In this document: positions 21,771-28,996 of the stretch, piece after piece | Numbering within the stretch: position 1 is the first letter of the stretch | How the letters are laid out: each line of letters begins with the position of its first letter | Origin: Leptolyngbya sp. NIES-2104 | GTDB lineage: Bacteria; Cyanobacteriota; Cyanobacteriia; Leptolyngbyales; Leptolyngbyaceae | NCBI RefSeq assembly: GCF_001485215.1 | Contig: NZ_BBWW01000001.1 | Coordinates: 4,030,001 to 4,094,000, forward strand | Reading direction: 5' to 3' | DNA length: 64,000 bases | Translations under genes and position numbers: made by a program | Notes under the pieces: model-generated | The model's input: only the letters and a program-made list of their open reading frames with translations | Databases searched by the model: none | Told to the model about the DNA's origin: nothing

Positions 21771-22124
21771 ATGCCCCTGATCAAAGTACAAACCTCGATC
21801 GAGAATCCCGATTCCACCCAAGTGAACAACCTCCTTCAGCAACTTTCTGCTACTCTCGCAAAACATACTAGCAAACCCGAATCCTATGTAATGACTGCCT
21901 TGGAATCTGGAGTCCCGATGACCTTTGGTGGCACAACTGACCCGACTTGTTACATCGAGGTCAAAAGCGTTGGCTCAATGACTCCAGACCAAACGAAATC
22001 AATGAGCCAGGATTTTTGTCAACAGATCGAGCAGTCTTTGAAAATTCCAGTCGATCGTATCTATATCGAGTTTACAGACGCAAAGGGGTATCTGTGGGGT
22101 TGGAATGGTACAACCTTCGGTTAG
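21771..22124 (+). CDS. Tautomerase/MIF-family protein
   Basis: About 117 aa. The start MPLIKVQTS places a proline directly after the initiator Met, the catalytic Pro1 of the tautomerase/MIF superfamily; the open frame upstream is ignored for that reason. Other MIF features: SYVMTALESGVPMTFGGTTDP, YIEVKSVG, and the C-terminal RIYIEFTDAKGYLWGWNGTTF. A trimeric phenylpyruvate/dopachrome tautomerase-like enzyme is expected, though the physiological substrate in bacteria is unclear. It ends in a 4-bp stop-codon overlap with the convergent DUF2808 gene. Confidence 0.9.
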   Translation: MPLIKVQTSIENPDSTQVNNLLQQLSATLAKHTSKPESYVMTALESGVPMTFGGTTDPTCYIEVKSVGSMTPDQTKSMSQDFCQQIEQSLKIPVDRIYIEFTDAKGYLWGWNGTTFG

Positions 22125-22684
22125 CGGAGAAACGGTCCGAAAAAGACCGAACCTCGATCGTAGATGGAAATCCGTCCGAACCCAAGAAACTGCCCATAAG
22201 CTGGCTCACCTTGCGGAAACGCGGTCACGCCAAAAAGATAAACACCACCAATACTTGGATTTTGATAGGGTGACAATGCGATCGTGACTCGTTTTCCCGG
22301 TGGAACGGGTGGATTGAAGTTCACCTTAATTGCTTTCGTTTTGTCATCTTGAGTGACATCGCCCAGACCGATCCGGGTATTAGAGCGACTACCGCCATCA
22401 AACGCTTCAGTTTCTTTGAGATTGAAGCGAACCCGATCGGCTCCTTCATTTTGAGCGATCGTCACTCGCTGTAAGGGCACTCCCGCATTCTCTAGAACAT
22501 CTAACGTAAAGTAATACGTTGCACTCCAAGCATAAACATAGTTCTGAGTGCTGGAAGCCTCAACCAGTCGAGGTGGAGACACAAAGTAAGTCGTCCCGCG
22601 AACTTGAACGGCTTCGGCTGGAAGAACAAACGAACCTGAAGTTAAAGCGATCGACACCACCGAATTACGAAGAAAGCGTTTCAT
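22121..22684 (-). CDS. DUF2808 domain protein, exported
   Basis: 187 aa. Signal peptide to about residue 25 (MKRFLRNSVVSIALTSGSFV, then PAEA), then one DUF2808 domain: YYFTLDVLENAGVPLQRVTIAQ, RVRFNLKETEAF and KVNFNPPVPPGKRVTIAL, followed by GVYLFGVTAFPQGE. DUF2808 proteins are essentially cyanobacterial and of unknown role. The beta-rich profile and export signal suggest a periplasmic or surface protein. It shares TTAG as a joint stop with the convergent tautomerase gene. Confidence 0.87.
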   Translation of the reverse strand: MKRFLRNSVVSIALTSGSFVLPAEAVQVRGTTYFVSPPRLVEASSTQNYVYAWSATYYFTLDVLENAGVPLQRVTIAQNEGADRVRFNLKETEAFDGGSRSNTRIGLGDVTQDDKTKAIKVNFNPPVPPGKRVTIALSPYQNPSIGGVYLFGVTAFPQGEPAYGQFLGFGRISIYDRGSVFFGPFLR

Positions 22685-22800
22685 AAAAGGGTTTTAGAGC
22701 AATATCTTCAGTGTAGTCGATTCTTCTTAGAGCCAAATTCTTCATCAGATTAAGAGAAGATTAACTTGTATTAACTTCGGTCTTTAACTATTAAAAGGGC

Positions 22801-23083
22801 TTCCACGCTCAGTGAGGAATGCTAAGTTAATAACAGACGCAGCAGAGACATCTCCTCAGTCTCCACACCACCGCTTTGAGATCTGTGTCTTCTATCTCAG
22901 AGCACCTGCAACTCAAATTAGTTCCACGATTTCGATACGTTGCTGATTAATTTCGTACTGTTTGATTTCAGGGAGGAATTTCTATCTCTTCAATTCCAGA
23001 GTTGCAGAATTTCAGTCCACCTCGATTCACATTACTTTCGTTTCAATAAAGGGTCTAGTTTACTTTGCTAGACCCTTTGTTTT
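22801..23083 (+). ncRNA. Putative small RNA transcript (no gene in front of its terminator)
   Basis: The 495-bp gap between two divergently oriented genes contains a strong plus-strand terminator at its end but no recognisable plus-strand gene before it. A weak promoter-like pair (TTGTAT, 17 bp, TATTAA) would start transcription near 22800. A strong ribosome-binding-like AGGGAGG lies at about 22970, with no ATG/GTG/TTG at proper spacing; the frame after it runs to TAA at 23047-23049 without a standard start codon. It could be a regulatory RNA or carry a tiny peptide; no known RNA family (SRP, 6S, tmRNA, Yfr1) was recognised. The 5' boundary is a guess. Confidence 0.4.
23048..23083 (+). terminator. 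Strong Rho-independent terminator
   Basis: Perfect 11-bp stem AAAGGGTCTAG/CTAGACCCTTT, 9-nt loop, then GTTTTG on the plus strand. The nearest upstream protein gene reads the other way, so it most likely ends an unannotated RNA. Confidence 0.85.
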
Positions 23084-23179
23084 GATTGAACCATTTGCTA
23101 AGTTTTTTATCTCAACTCAACTGCTCTAAGAGAGATTTGTTAGTCTGAATTTAGAACACTTCAAGCATGGGTCTAGAGA

Positions 23180-23650
23180 ATGGCTATCGCTTCAAGAGCC
23201 AACTTCAAATCAGTTAATTGGCACAAGACTTTAATCCTCGTTTTGGCATTCTGGATCAGCAGTAGTGTATTGCTTGATTTCGTAGTAATGCCCAGTCTTT
23301 TTGCGGCTGGAATGATGACACAACCGGGGTTTGCATCGGCAGGCTATGGAATTTTCTGGATTTTTAATCGCCTGGAATTGCTGTGTGCGGCTTCTGTTTT
23401 AACGGCGATTTTAGTGCGTCAATCGATCGAGAAAACGCCAATTTCGCTGAGTCTTGCAGGAATCCTTTTCGCAATTACGATCGCACTTACTTATTTCCTT
23501 TCTCCCCAAATGAGCGCGATCGGCTTAAATCTCAATTTATTTGAACCTGCACAAATTCCTACTGGCATGGATCAACTCCACATTACCTACTGGGTTCTCG
23601 AAGCGGCGAAACTCCTTGCAGGTGGATGGCTGATCAAACGCGAATTTTAA
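23180..23650 (+). CDS. Four-helix membrane protein, DUF4149-like
   Basis: 156 aa with four membrane helices (about residues 18-40, 58-80, 88-108 and a terminal one). Pattern FVVMPSLFAAGMM near the first helix and the C-terminal LHITYWVLEAAKLLAGGWL resemble DUF4149/TMEM205-type proteins, in which a conserved Pro and His face the membrane. Function unknown. Preceded by the putative small RNA and followed by a 13-bp terminator hairpin shared with a convergent gene. Confidence 0.75.
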   Translation: MAIASRANFKSVNWHKTLILVLAFWISSSVLLDFVVMPSLFAAGMMTQPGFASAGYGIFWIFNRLELLCAASVLTAILVRQSIEKTPISLSLAGILFAITIALTYFLSPQMSAIGLNLNLFEPAQIPTGMDQLHITYWVLEAAKLLAGGWLIKREF

Positions 23651-23677
23651 CAAAGTTTGGATGCGGTGAACTCCATT

Positions 23678-23708
23678 AAAAAAGCCTCCATTATCTGGAG
23701 GCTTTTTT
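23678..23708 (+). terminator. Bidirectional intrinsic terminator
   Basis: 13-bp perfect stem AAAAAAGCCTCCA/TGGAGGCTTTTTT with loop TTATC; the U-run is present on both strands. It ends the membrane-protein gene on the plus strand and the GDT1 pair on the minus strand, and abuts the stop codon of the latter. Confidence 0.9.
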
Positions 23709-24002
23709 CTATTCCGTGATTTCTTCTTTCTCGCCAAACAAAAGTAATCGAACGGCAAGAATCGCAAAGCCGATCGCGGCAACAATCTTTGTCCATTTCG
23801 TCGGTAACAATTGCGCCGTTCCTTCTCCCAACACAACCCCGATCAAACTTGCGAGAATTAGAGCCGCAACGGTTCCCAGAAAAATTGCTTTCGTCGGCTT
23901 CCGACAATCACTGCTAAGTGCGATCGCGGCAAGCTGACTTTTATCTCCCAACTCCGCCAAAAACACCGTCACAAAGCTGATTCCTAAAAGTCGCCAGTCC
24001 AT
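23709..24002 (-). CDS. GDT1/TMEM165-family cation exporter, half-size subunit B
   Basis: 97 aa with three membrane helices and one copy of the hallmark motif ELGDK (Glu17, Gly19-Asp20-Lys21) in the first helix. Full GDT1/UPF0016 proteins have two such three-helix units; this gene holds one and the gene 3 bp upstream holds the other, so the pair should assemble as a heteromer. In cyanobacteria such half-size pairs are known as hemi manganese exchangers that export Mn2+ from the cytosol (to periplasm or thylakoid lumen). The metal is inferred from the family, not visible in the sequence. Confidence 0.88.
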   Translation of the reverse strand: MDWRLLGISFVTVFLAELGDKSQLAAIALSSDCRKPTKAIFLGTVAALILASLIGVVLGEGTAQLLPTKWTKIVAAIGFAILAVRLLLFGEKEEITE

Positions 24003-24005
24003 CGT

Positions 24006-24365
24006 CTACATCCCCACCACGTCTAGAACTAACAAGACCGACACCAGAAGCAAAATTCCGCCCGTCGCTTTCTCTAAAGTCTTCGGTGAAACGTTCTGAC
24101 ACAACCAGCGTCCAACCAGCACACCGACCAAGCTCGTCGCCACCAGCGCAGAAGCCGCACCCGCAAACACAGTCCAGGGTGCATGAGACTGAGCACTCAT
24201 TAATAAAGTCGCGATCTGGGTTTTGTCTCCGAGTTCTGCGAGAAAAATGGTGATAAACGTCGAGCCGAACACACTCAGGAAACTTGATTTCGCTTTTGCG
24301 GGTTGGGTCTGTTCGAGAATCAGCAATTCCTGGGTTTCAGTAACGGGTAGGTTGGTGGAAGACAT
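24006..24365 (-). CDS. GDT1/TMEM165-family cation exporter, half-size subunit A
   Basis: 119 aa. An N-terminal hydrophilic stretch of about 27 residues is followed by three membrane helices with the ELGDKTQ motif (Glu44, Gly46-Asp47-Lys48). Partner of the next gene, from which it is separated by only 3 bp. Together they equal one classical two-repeat GDT1 protein. The longer N-terminus distinguishes this subunit and might determine orientation. Upstream lies the YkgJ-type cysteine-cluster gene on the same strand, 59 bp away. Confidence 0.88.
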   Translation of the reverse strand: MSSTNLPVTETQELLILEQTQPAKAKSSFLSVFGSTFITIFLAELGDKTQIATLLMSAQSHAPWTVFAGAASALVATSLVGVLVGRWLCQNVSPKTLEKATGGILLLVSVLLVLDVVGM

Positions 24366-24424
24366 GAACTTGTTTTCATTTTCTTTTCATTATCTAGCAC
24401 TATAACCGGAATTTGGGATTTTTG

Positions 24425-24775
24425 CTAGACACCGATTTCCCGCTCGAATTTCAACAGTTCTAAACTGCGATCGCCATATACGGCTTCAATTTGTTCCCGG
24501 CAACAGTCGATCGCGAAATCATTCAATTCTTCCGGCCCCACGCCAAACATGTCCTCAAACGTCTCAGGAGTCACGCGACAGAACCGAGGTCGATTGTCAT
24601 AAACCGTGCATTCCCGCGTCATTTGATTGAAATTGACGCACCAGCCATCTTCGCCCACCATGCTCAGGTAAAGGTGAAGCTCTTCGGGGTTGAGATACTC
24701 TTCCAGGTCAGGTCGATCGCTTGGATCGAGATTGCAGCAAGCCCCACAATATTTCACACAGCGCCAAGTCGCCAT
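24425..24775 (-). CDS. YkgJ-family cysteine-cluster protein
   Basis: 116 aa, soluble. The cysteine arrangement C-x3-C-x2-CC (WRCVKYCGACC, residues 6-14), then WCVNF, ECTVYDNRPRFC and IDCC, fits the YkgJ/CxxCxxCC family, which is thought to bind zinc or an iron-sulfur cluster. The YDNRPRFCR segment is the most conserved part of the family. Function unknown. Transcribed away from tRNA-fMet and towards the GDT1 pair. Confidence 0.88.
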   Translation of the reverse strand: MATWRCVKYCGACCNLDPSDRPDLEEYLNPEELHLYLSMVGEDGWCVNFNQMTRECTVYDNRPRFCRVTPETFEDMFGVGPEELNDFAIDCCREQIEAVYGDRSLELLKFEREIGV

Positions 24776-24874
24776 AATTGCCGCTCAAAAAGAACCTCTC
24801 TATCTTCTCGCTTTAAATTAGGTATTGCAACTTTTGGGAACTTATGGTTATACTAGATGAGTTGGGAAAAGCAA

Positions 24875-25193
<319 letters not shown>

Positions 25194-25198
25194 AACGG

Positions 25199-25229
25199 AA
25201 AGCTCTAGAGTAAAATCTAGAGCTTTTTT
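25199..25229 (+). terminator. Intrinsic terminator of tRNA-fMet
   Basis: 11-bp stem AAAGCTCTAGA/TCTAGAGCTTT around GTAAAA followed by TTT, 6 nt after the encoded CCA end. Confidence 0.88.
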
Positions 25230-25277
25230 GCATTTCGGGCATTCTAGAGCCAGTCAATTATTTCGTGGGGCGTTGAC

Positions 25278-25616
25278 ATGGCGGGTTCTAGGAATGAAGC
25301 AAAACGAAATTTACTGAATGCTCTAAAATCCCTGGCACTTGAAGGCAATTTCCAAGATTGGATTATCGTGTTGCTTGTTCTGACAGTTCCACTCGTAGCA
25401 GCGTTCAGCATTGCCAACTTAATAAGCTCGGTCATCGCGAACTTTGTCGCACCTGTCATCTTTACACCGATTCTAAGAAGTATCGGTATTGATAGTATGC
25501 AAAGTCTCGTTATCGGAGGTTTGCGGATCGGTGCATTTGTCTACGATCTTGTTGATTTTATCTTTGTAGTACTCATTCTATTTGTGATGACTCGATTTTT
25601 ACGAAGAATGATTTAG
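25278..25616 (+). CDS. Divergent MscL-like channel protein
   Basis: 112 aa with two membrane helices (about residues 28-58 and 82-108). The pattern ISSVIANFVAPVIFTPIL matches the end of MscL helix 1 (family pattern ...SLVxDIIMPxL) and AFVYDLVDFIFVVLILFVM matches helix 2 (FIxxVxDFLIVAFxIF). The glycine-rich pore stripe of MscL helix 1 is absent, the periplasmic loop is short, and the C-terminal helical bundle is missing (ends RFLRRMI). Could be a small mechanosensitive-type channel or a non-gating relative. Confidence 0.65.
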   Translation: MAGSRNEAKRNLLNALKSLALEGNFQDWIIVLLVLTVPLVAAFSIANLISSVIANFVAPVIFTPILRSIGIDSMQSLVIGGLRIGAFVYDLVDFIFVVLILFVMTRFLRRMI

Positions 25617-25636
25617 AGAAGATTCGTCACAGCGAG

Positions 25637-25669
25637 AAGCCCCAGTTCTTAACTCAGGAATTGGGGCTT
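25637..25669. terminator. Hairpin between convergent genes
   Basis: 12-bp stem AAGCCCCAGTTC/GAATTGGGGCTT (one GU pair), 9-nt loop, lying between the MscL-like gene and the convergent protease gene. No strong U-run on either side, so a weak terminator at best. Confidence 0.5.
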
Positions 25670-25677
25670 ACCAGCTT

Positions 25678-26262
25678 TTAAGGTCGATCGCTAAATTTCC
25701 AAATCGCCCCAGACACAAGATTCGTCAGAACATGAGCCACGATCGGCACAAGTAAATTCCCTGTCCATACCGCACTCATTCCAAGCGCAATTCCGACGAT
25801 CGATGCCCAGACCACATAAGACCATTGTTTTAGATTGCTCATGTGCAGCACCCCGAAACAGAGACTAGAAATCAAGACCCCGATAAAATCTAGTCCAACT
25901 TCCGGCAGCATCACCCCTCGAAACAGCAATTCCTCGCTCATTCCGGGTAACAATCCAAGCCAGAGAATATCAGGGAGCAACAACGGTTTAAGCACCATTG
26001 CGAGATACTGATCAGCACTTCTGCGGTACTCGCCCCAAACGCGGTAAACGATCGCACTTGCAACCGAAATTCCAATACCCAGACCGACCCCTTGAAGCAG
26101 CGCAGGAACCGAGAACCGCACCGCCAGCAGCGGAACAGAACTGAAATGTAACCAGACTTTGGAAATCACTAACAAGACAATCGCAGTCACACCCATCGCG
26201 ATCAGAACTTGGACACGGGTGAGTGGCTGCATCTCCGGAGTATCAGGAATTTGTTCTGCCAC
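25678..26262 (-). CDS. CPBP-family intramembrane glutamic endopeptidase
   Basis: 194 aa, about six membrane helices. The three CPBP (Abi/CAAX-protease) motifs are intact: EELLFRG (Glu110, Glu111, Arg115), FGVLH (His140) and HVLTN (His177 and Asn181). The family includes Rce1-like prenyl proteases and bacteriocin-immunity proteins; in cyanobacteria the substrate is generally unknown. The frame begins with GTG at 26262; ATG 26232 would remove ten residues. Divergent from the DUF3326 operon direction only by position; no coupled neighbour. Confidence 0.9.
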   Translation of the reverse strand: MAEQIPDTPEMQPLTRVQVLIAMGVTAIVLLVISKVWLHFSSVPLLAVRFSVPALLQGVGLGIGISVASAIVYRVWGEYRRSADQYLAMVLKPLLLPDILWLGLLPGMSEELLFRGVMLPEVGLDFIGVLISSLCFGVLHMSNLKQWSYVVWASIVGIALGMSAVWTGNLLVPIVAHVLTNLVSGAIWKFSDRP

Positions 26263-26337
26263 AGGAATCTATCCGACCTAGCTCTCGTGAACAAGAGGCT
26301 ACAGTATAACTCAAGACTCAGAAAGGAAACTAGGGCA

Positions 26338-27393
26338 TCAAGTTCCTAAAAATTGGGACTGAATCGAGGTAATTTCCGGACTTAAAGCCGCAGCATTGAT
26401 CCCCGCACGATCGCAAATCAAAACGCCGATCGCTTCGAGATAAGACTTTACGATCGTCGATCGCATTCCCAATGCTTCCGGTGGAACTTGTATCTTCGTA
26501 TGATTCTCTTCAACAGCAATAATTCGTGTCTTCGTTTGGCTCAAACTTAAGGTCGCACTTCCCCCACAAGCCGAAGCGGGAATGATTAAAGCATCAACCT
26601 CATCTGCCCAAATCGCATGAGGATTTGGAAACTCAGTAAATCGAGGAGCGCGACTTAAACCGACTAAGACACAAGGTAGAAAGGTATACCCTAGTTCCTC
26701 GGCAGCCGATCGAGGAGATAGATTTGGATCAAGCGGTAACGGTGACAAAGCGGGAGCATGAGCGCAAGGAACCCGAAACGTTCGGACAATTAAATGACTA
26801 ATCACAGCTTCGGCACCCGCTAAATGATCCACACCTTGTCCATGTCTATAGTTTTGTAGCGCTTCGCTGTCTGGATCGTCAGGAAATCGGGCAACGACTG
26901 CGATCACATCGGCTCCCCCGATTTGGATTAATTTCTCAGCCGCTCTGAGTAAACTATCTGGATGTTCGATCGTGCCCCAAGTCGCTCCGGATTTTGCCGT
27001 TTTTAACGTCACATTCAACGGCTGATCTGTCACGATGTAATCGGTTAGATTCAGTCCTAAAGTGGCTCTAGCAGCATCCGCGACTTGTAAATGTCTCAGT
27101 TGCAAATCTGGCTCAATGCCACGATCGAGAATCAATCCAATTCGATTCGATCGTTCCGGCAACAATCCCCAATGTCCTGCCGCGAATTGATCTAATCCGT
27201 AGCCTTCAACATAGAGCGCATTCGGAATATTCCAATAAAGTTGTGCGCCATTGAGCACATTTGGATGCGTGATTAATCGATCGGCAACTTGAGCGATCGC
27301 GCGAGCAACCGGAAGCGCATCGCCCGCATAACCTCCGATCGCCGCTCCGATTCCCGTTGGAATAATTAATCCAACTGTGTAGGGTCTAGTCAC
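26338..27393 (-). CDS. DUF3326 domain protein
   Basis: 351 aa starting at GTG 27393 (MTRPYTVGLIIPTGIGAAIGG). A soluble alpha/beta protein whose glycine-rich N-terminus looks nucleotide-binding, with later segments NALYVEGYGLDQFAAG and ASACGGSATLSLS. The family is conserved in cyanobacteria and plants' relatives and has no firm function. Its start overlaps the stop of the 55-aa gene by 8 bp, and that gene in turn overlaps the ferredoxin gene, so the three products are made as a unit. A redox or cofactor-linked role is an inference from this arrangement. Confidence 0.85.
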   Translation of the reverse strand: MTRPYTVGLIIPTGIGAAIGGYAGDALPVARAIAQVADRLITHPNVLNGAQLYWNIPNALYVEGYGLDQFAAGHWGLLPERSNRIGLILDRGIEPDLQLRHLQVADAARATLGLNLTDYIVTDQPLNVTLKTAKSGATWGTIEHPDSLLRAAEKLIQIGGADVIAVVARFPDDPDSEALQNYRHGQGVDHLAGAEAVISHLIVRTFRVPCAHAPALSPLPLDPNLSPRSAAEELGYTFLPCVLVGLSRAPRFTEFPNPHAIWADEVDALIIPASACGGSATLSLSQTKTRIIAVEENHTKIQVPPEALGMRSTIVKSYLEAIGVLICDRAGINAAALSPEITSIQSQFLGT

Positions 27394-27553
27394 GAGTCAC
27401 CACCGCTTCAATCTCAACGGTTTCTGAAGTCACCCGCGTAATTGCCCAGCGTAACGGCTCTCCAAATGCGCGTAATTCTTGCTCGATCGCTTGATGCAAT
27501 TCTCGAACTGAAGTTTGGAGTGGAAGCGCGATCGTAATAAAATCCGTCGTCAT
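27386..27553 (-). CDS. Small protein, 55 aa, between ferredoxin and DUF3326
   Basis: A short gene: ATG at 27553, TAG at 27386-27388. The product begins MTTDFITIALPL and ends VEIEAVVTRD; it contains an amphipathic helix (LHQAIEQELRAFGE) and a WAITRV strand, giving a compact alpha/beta pattern. The start overlaps the ferredoxin stop by 4 bp (ATGA) and the stop overlaps the DUF3326 start by 8 bp (GTGACTAG). Such tight two-sided overlap is a strong sign of a real gene. Not recognised; probably a small partner protein of either neighbour. Confidence 0.78.
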   Translation of the reverse strand: MTTDFITIALPLQTSVRELHQAIEQELRAFGEPLRWAITRVTSETVEIEAVVTRD

Positions 27554-27873
27554 CCCTGCTTTCCGAATTGTTGCTTGTACACTTCTTCTTCTTTTTCAGT
27601 CACAAGTTTAATGTTTGATCGCGGATAAGCCACACAGAGAAGTGCATATCCTTGAGCCTGAAGCTCTGTGCTGACACCCATTCCGTCAGCTTGATCGACT
27701 GTACCTTCTGTAATTAATGCAGCGCAGGTTGTACAAACACCCGCAGTACAAGAAACGGGTAAATCTAAACCTTGCTCCTCGTTTGCAACTTCGAGAATTG
27801 TTTGGTTTTCAGGAACCTCGATCGTGTGAGTTTGTCCTTGATGCAGGATTTCAACCGTGTATGTATTCGCCAT
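27550..27873 (-). CDS. Plant-type [2Fe-2S] ferredoxin
   Basis: 107 aa. Cluster ligands Cys42, Cys47, Cys50 (SCTAGVCTTC) and Cys80 (LLCVAYP), the C-x4-C-x2-C...C pattern of photosynthetic-type ferredoxins, although PetF has SCRAGACSTC; the differences and the C-terminal extension (EEEVYKQQFGKQG) mark it as a paralogue rather than the main photosynthetic ferredoxin. Cytosolic electron carrier. First gene of a translationally coupled trio with a 55-aa protein and DUF3326, so it may deliver electrons to that system. Confidence 0.92.
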   Translation of the reverse strand: MANTYTVEILHQGQTHTIEVPENQTILEVANEEQGLDLPVSCTAGVCTTCAALITEGTVDQADGMGVSTELQAQGYALLCVAYPRSNIKLVTEKEEEVYKQQFGKQG

Positions 27874-27972
27874 ATCAATGTGCGGGGTCTAGTCAAAGAT
27901 CCCCATTATACGGTCTTCGGTTAACGCTTCGATCAATCCGGGCATCCTATCGAAGTGTGAAATGGACGGAAG

Positions 27973-28983
27973 ATGATGCGTGATTCGATAGCTCTAACTC
28001 GGTTGACTGTACCGCTCAATGTGATTCACCAGTTTGAACAAGATCCTAATGCAGTTCGCATTCAAAAGTTACTGCTTTATGTGTGTAGAAATCGTTGGGA
28101 AAGTGATATTCCACGATTTGATGCTGCTAGTTGGCGATCGCTAATCGAAGAAATCCAGGCGCACTATCCCACGATCGAACAATTGCGATCGCGGTTAACT
28201 CATCAAATTGGGACGTTGAATAAATCGGCGGAATATGCCCTTATCGGGCAAGTCATTCTGTCAGTTCTAGAGCGGGTTTATGCTCAGGGTGCAACCACGA
28301 TCGTCACCGCTCCAAAACTCGATCAAGATGTTAATTTAAGCCGAATTAAAAAGCTTCTTATTTACACCTGTCGGAAATATTGGGAAGCAAACTCTTATGT
28401 CATCGAGCAGATCTCAACTTCAGAATTGCTCGACGAATTGATGGAGAAATACACAACGCTAGAAGAACTGCGATCGGGCTTAACTAGAATTGTTAAAACG
28501 CTCAATAAACCTGCTGAGTACTCGTTAGTTGCTGAAATTATTTTGCGGGAAGTCGAATCGCTTTACGGCAAAGAAAGTTCCAATTCAGTTGTTGAATCCA
28601 TCCAGCACATTGATCTCTTTGATATTCGTCAAGAAATCTGCAAGTACACGAATCCATTGAAAGCAAAAATCTTACTATTTTCATCGGTTTATTACCAATT
28701 CGATTTTTGCTCACAAGACTGGTCAAACTTGAAACTTTATAGCTTAGATGGGTTGCTCCGAACTGTTTTGACTCAAGTAGAAACAATCGAACAATTCGAG
28801 CAGCTTCTTAATGAGAAAGCAAGCTGTTTAAAAGAGCCAGAATTGTACTTAGAGATTGTGCCAATTTTAGTACGATCGCTTAAATCAAATTACAACACTC
28901 TTCGCCAGAATCTTTTAACTTCTCTAAGAACCAGTAGCGCCGCCGATCGCACTTTAGCAAGCTCCACGAAACCCGCTTTATAA
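27973..28983 (+). CDS. Hypothetical protein with three degenerate ~100-aa repeats
   Basis: 336 aa (ATG at 27973 or 27976). Three tandem copies of one module are visible: KLLLYVCRNRWES ... LNKSAEYALIGQVILSVLERVY, KLLIYTCRKYWEA ... LNKPAEYSLVAEIILREVESLY, and KILLFSSVYYQFD ... LKEPELYLEIVPILVRSLKSNY. Each module contains a TIEQLRSRL-like helix in the middle. The first two are close relatives and the third is divergent. Helical, no export signal. Only 13 bp separate it from the pentapeptide gene, so they are likely co-transcribed. Function not recognised. Confidence 0.72.
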   Translation: MMRDSIALTRLTVPLNVIHQFEQDPNAVRIQKLLLYVCRNRWESDIPRFDAASWRSLIEEIQAHYPTIEQLRSRLTHQIGTLNKSAEYALIGQVILSVLERVYAQGATTIVTAPKLDQDVNLSRIKKLLIYTCRKYWEANSYVIEQISTSELLDELMEKYTTLEELRSGLTRIVKTLNKPAEYSLVAEIILREVESLYGKESSNSVVESIQHIDLFDIRQEICKYTNPLKAKILLFSSVYYQFDFCSQDWSNLKLYSLDGLLRTVLTQVETIEQFEQLLNEKASCLKEPELYLEIVPILVRSLKSNYNTLRQNLLTSLRTSSAADRTLASSTKPAL

Positions 28984-28996
28984 ATTAGAAAATTCC

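Noticed and set aside
22835-22940. Yfr1, 6S or SRP RNA in the orphan-RNA gap
   Set aside because: The CTCCTCAGTCTCCACACC stretch only loosely resembles the Yfr1 core, and no SRP or 6S hallmark was found.
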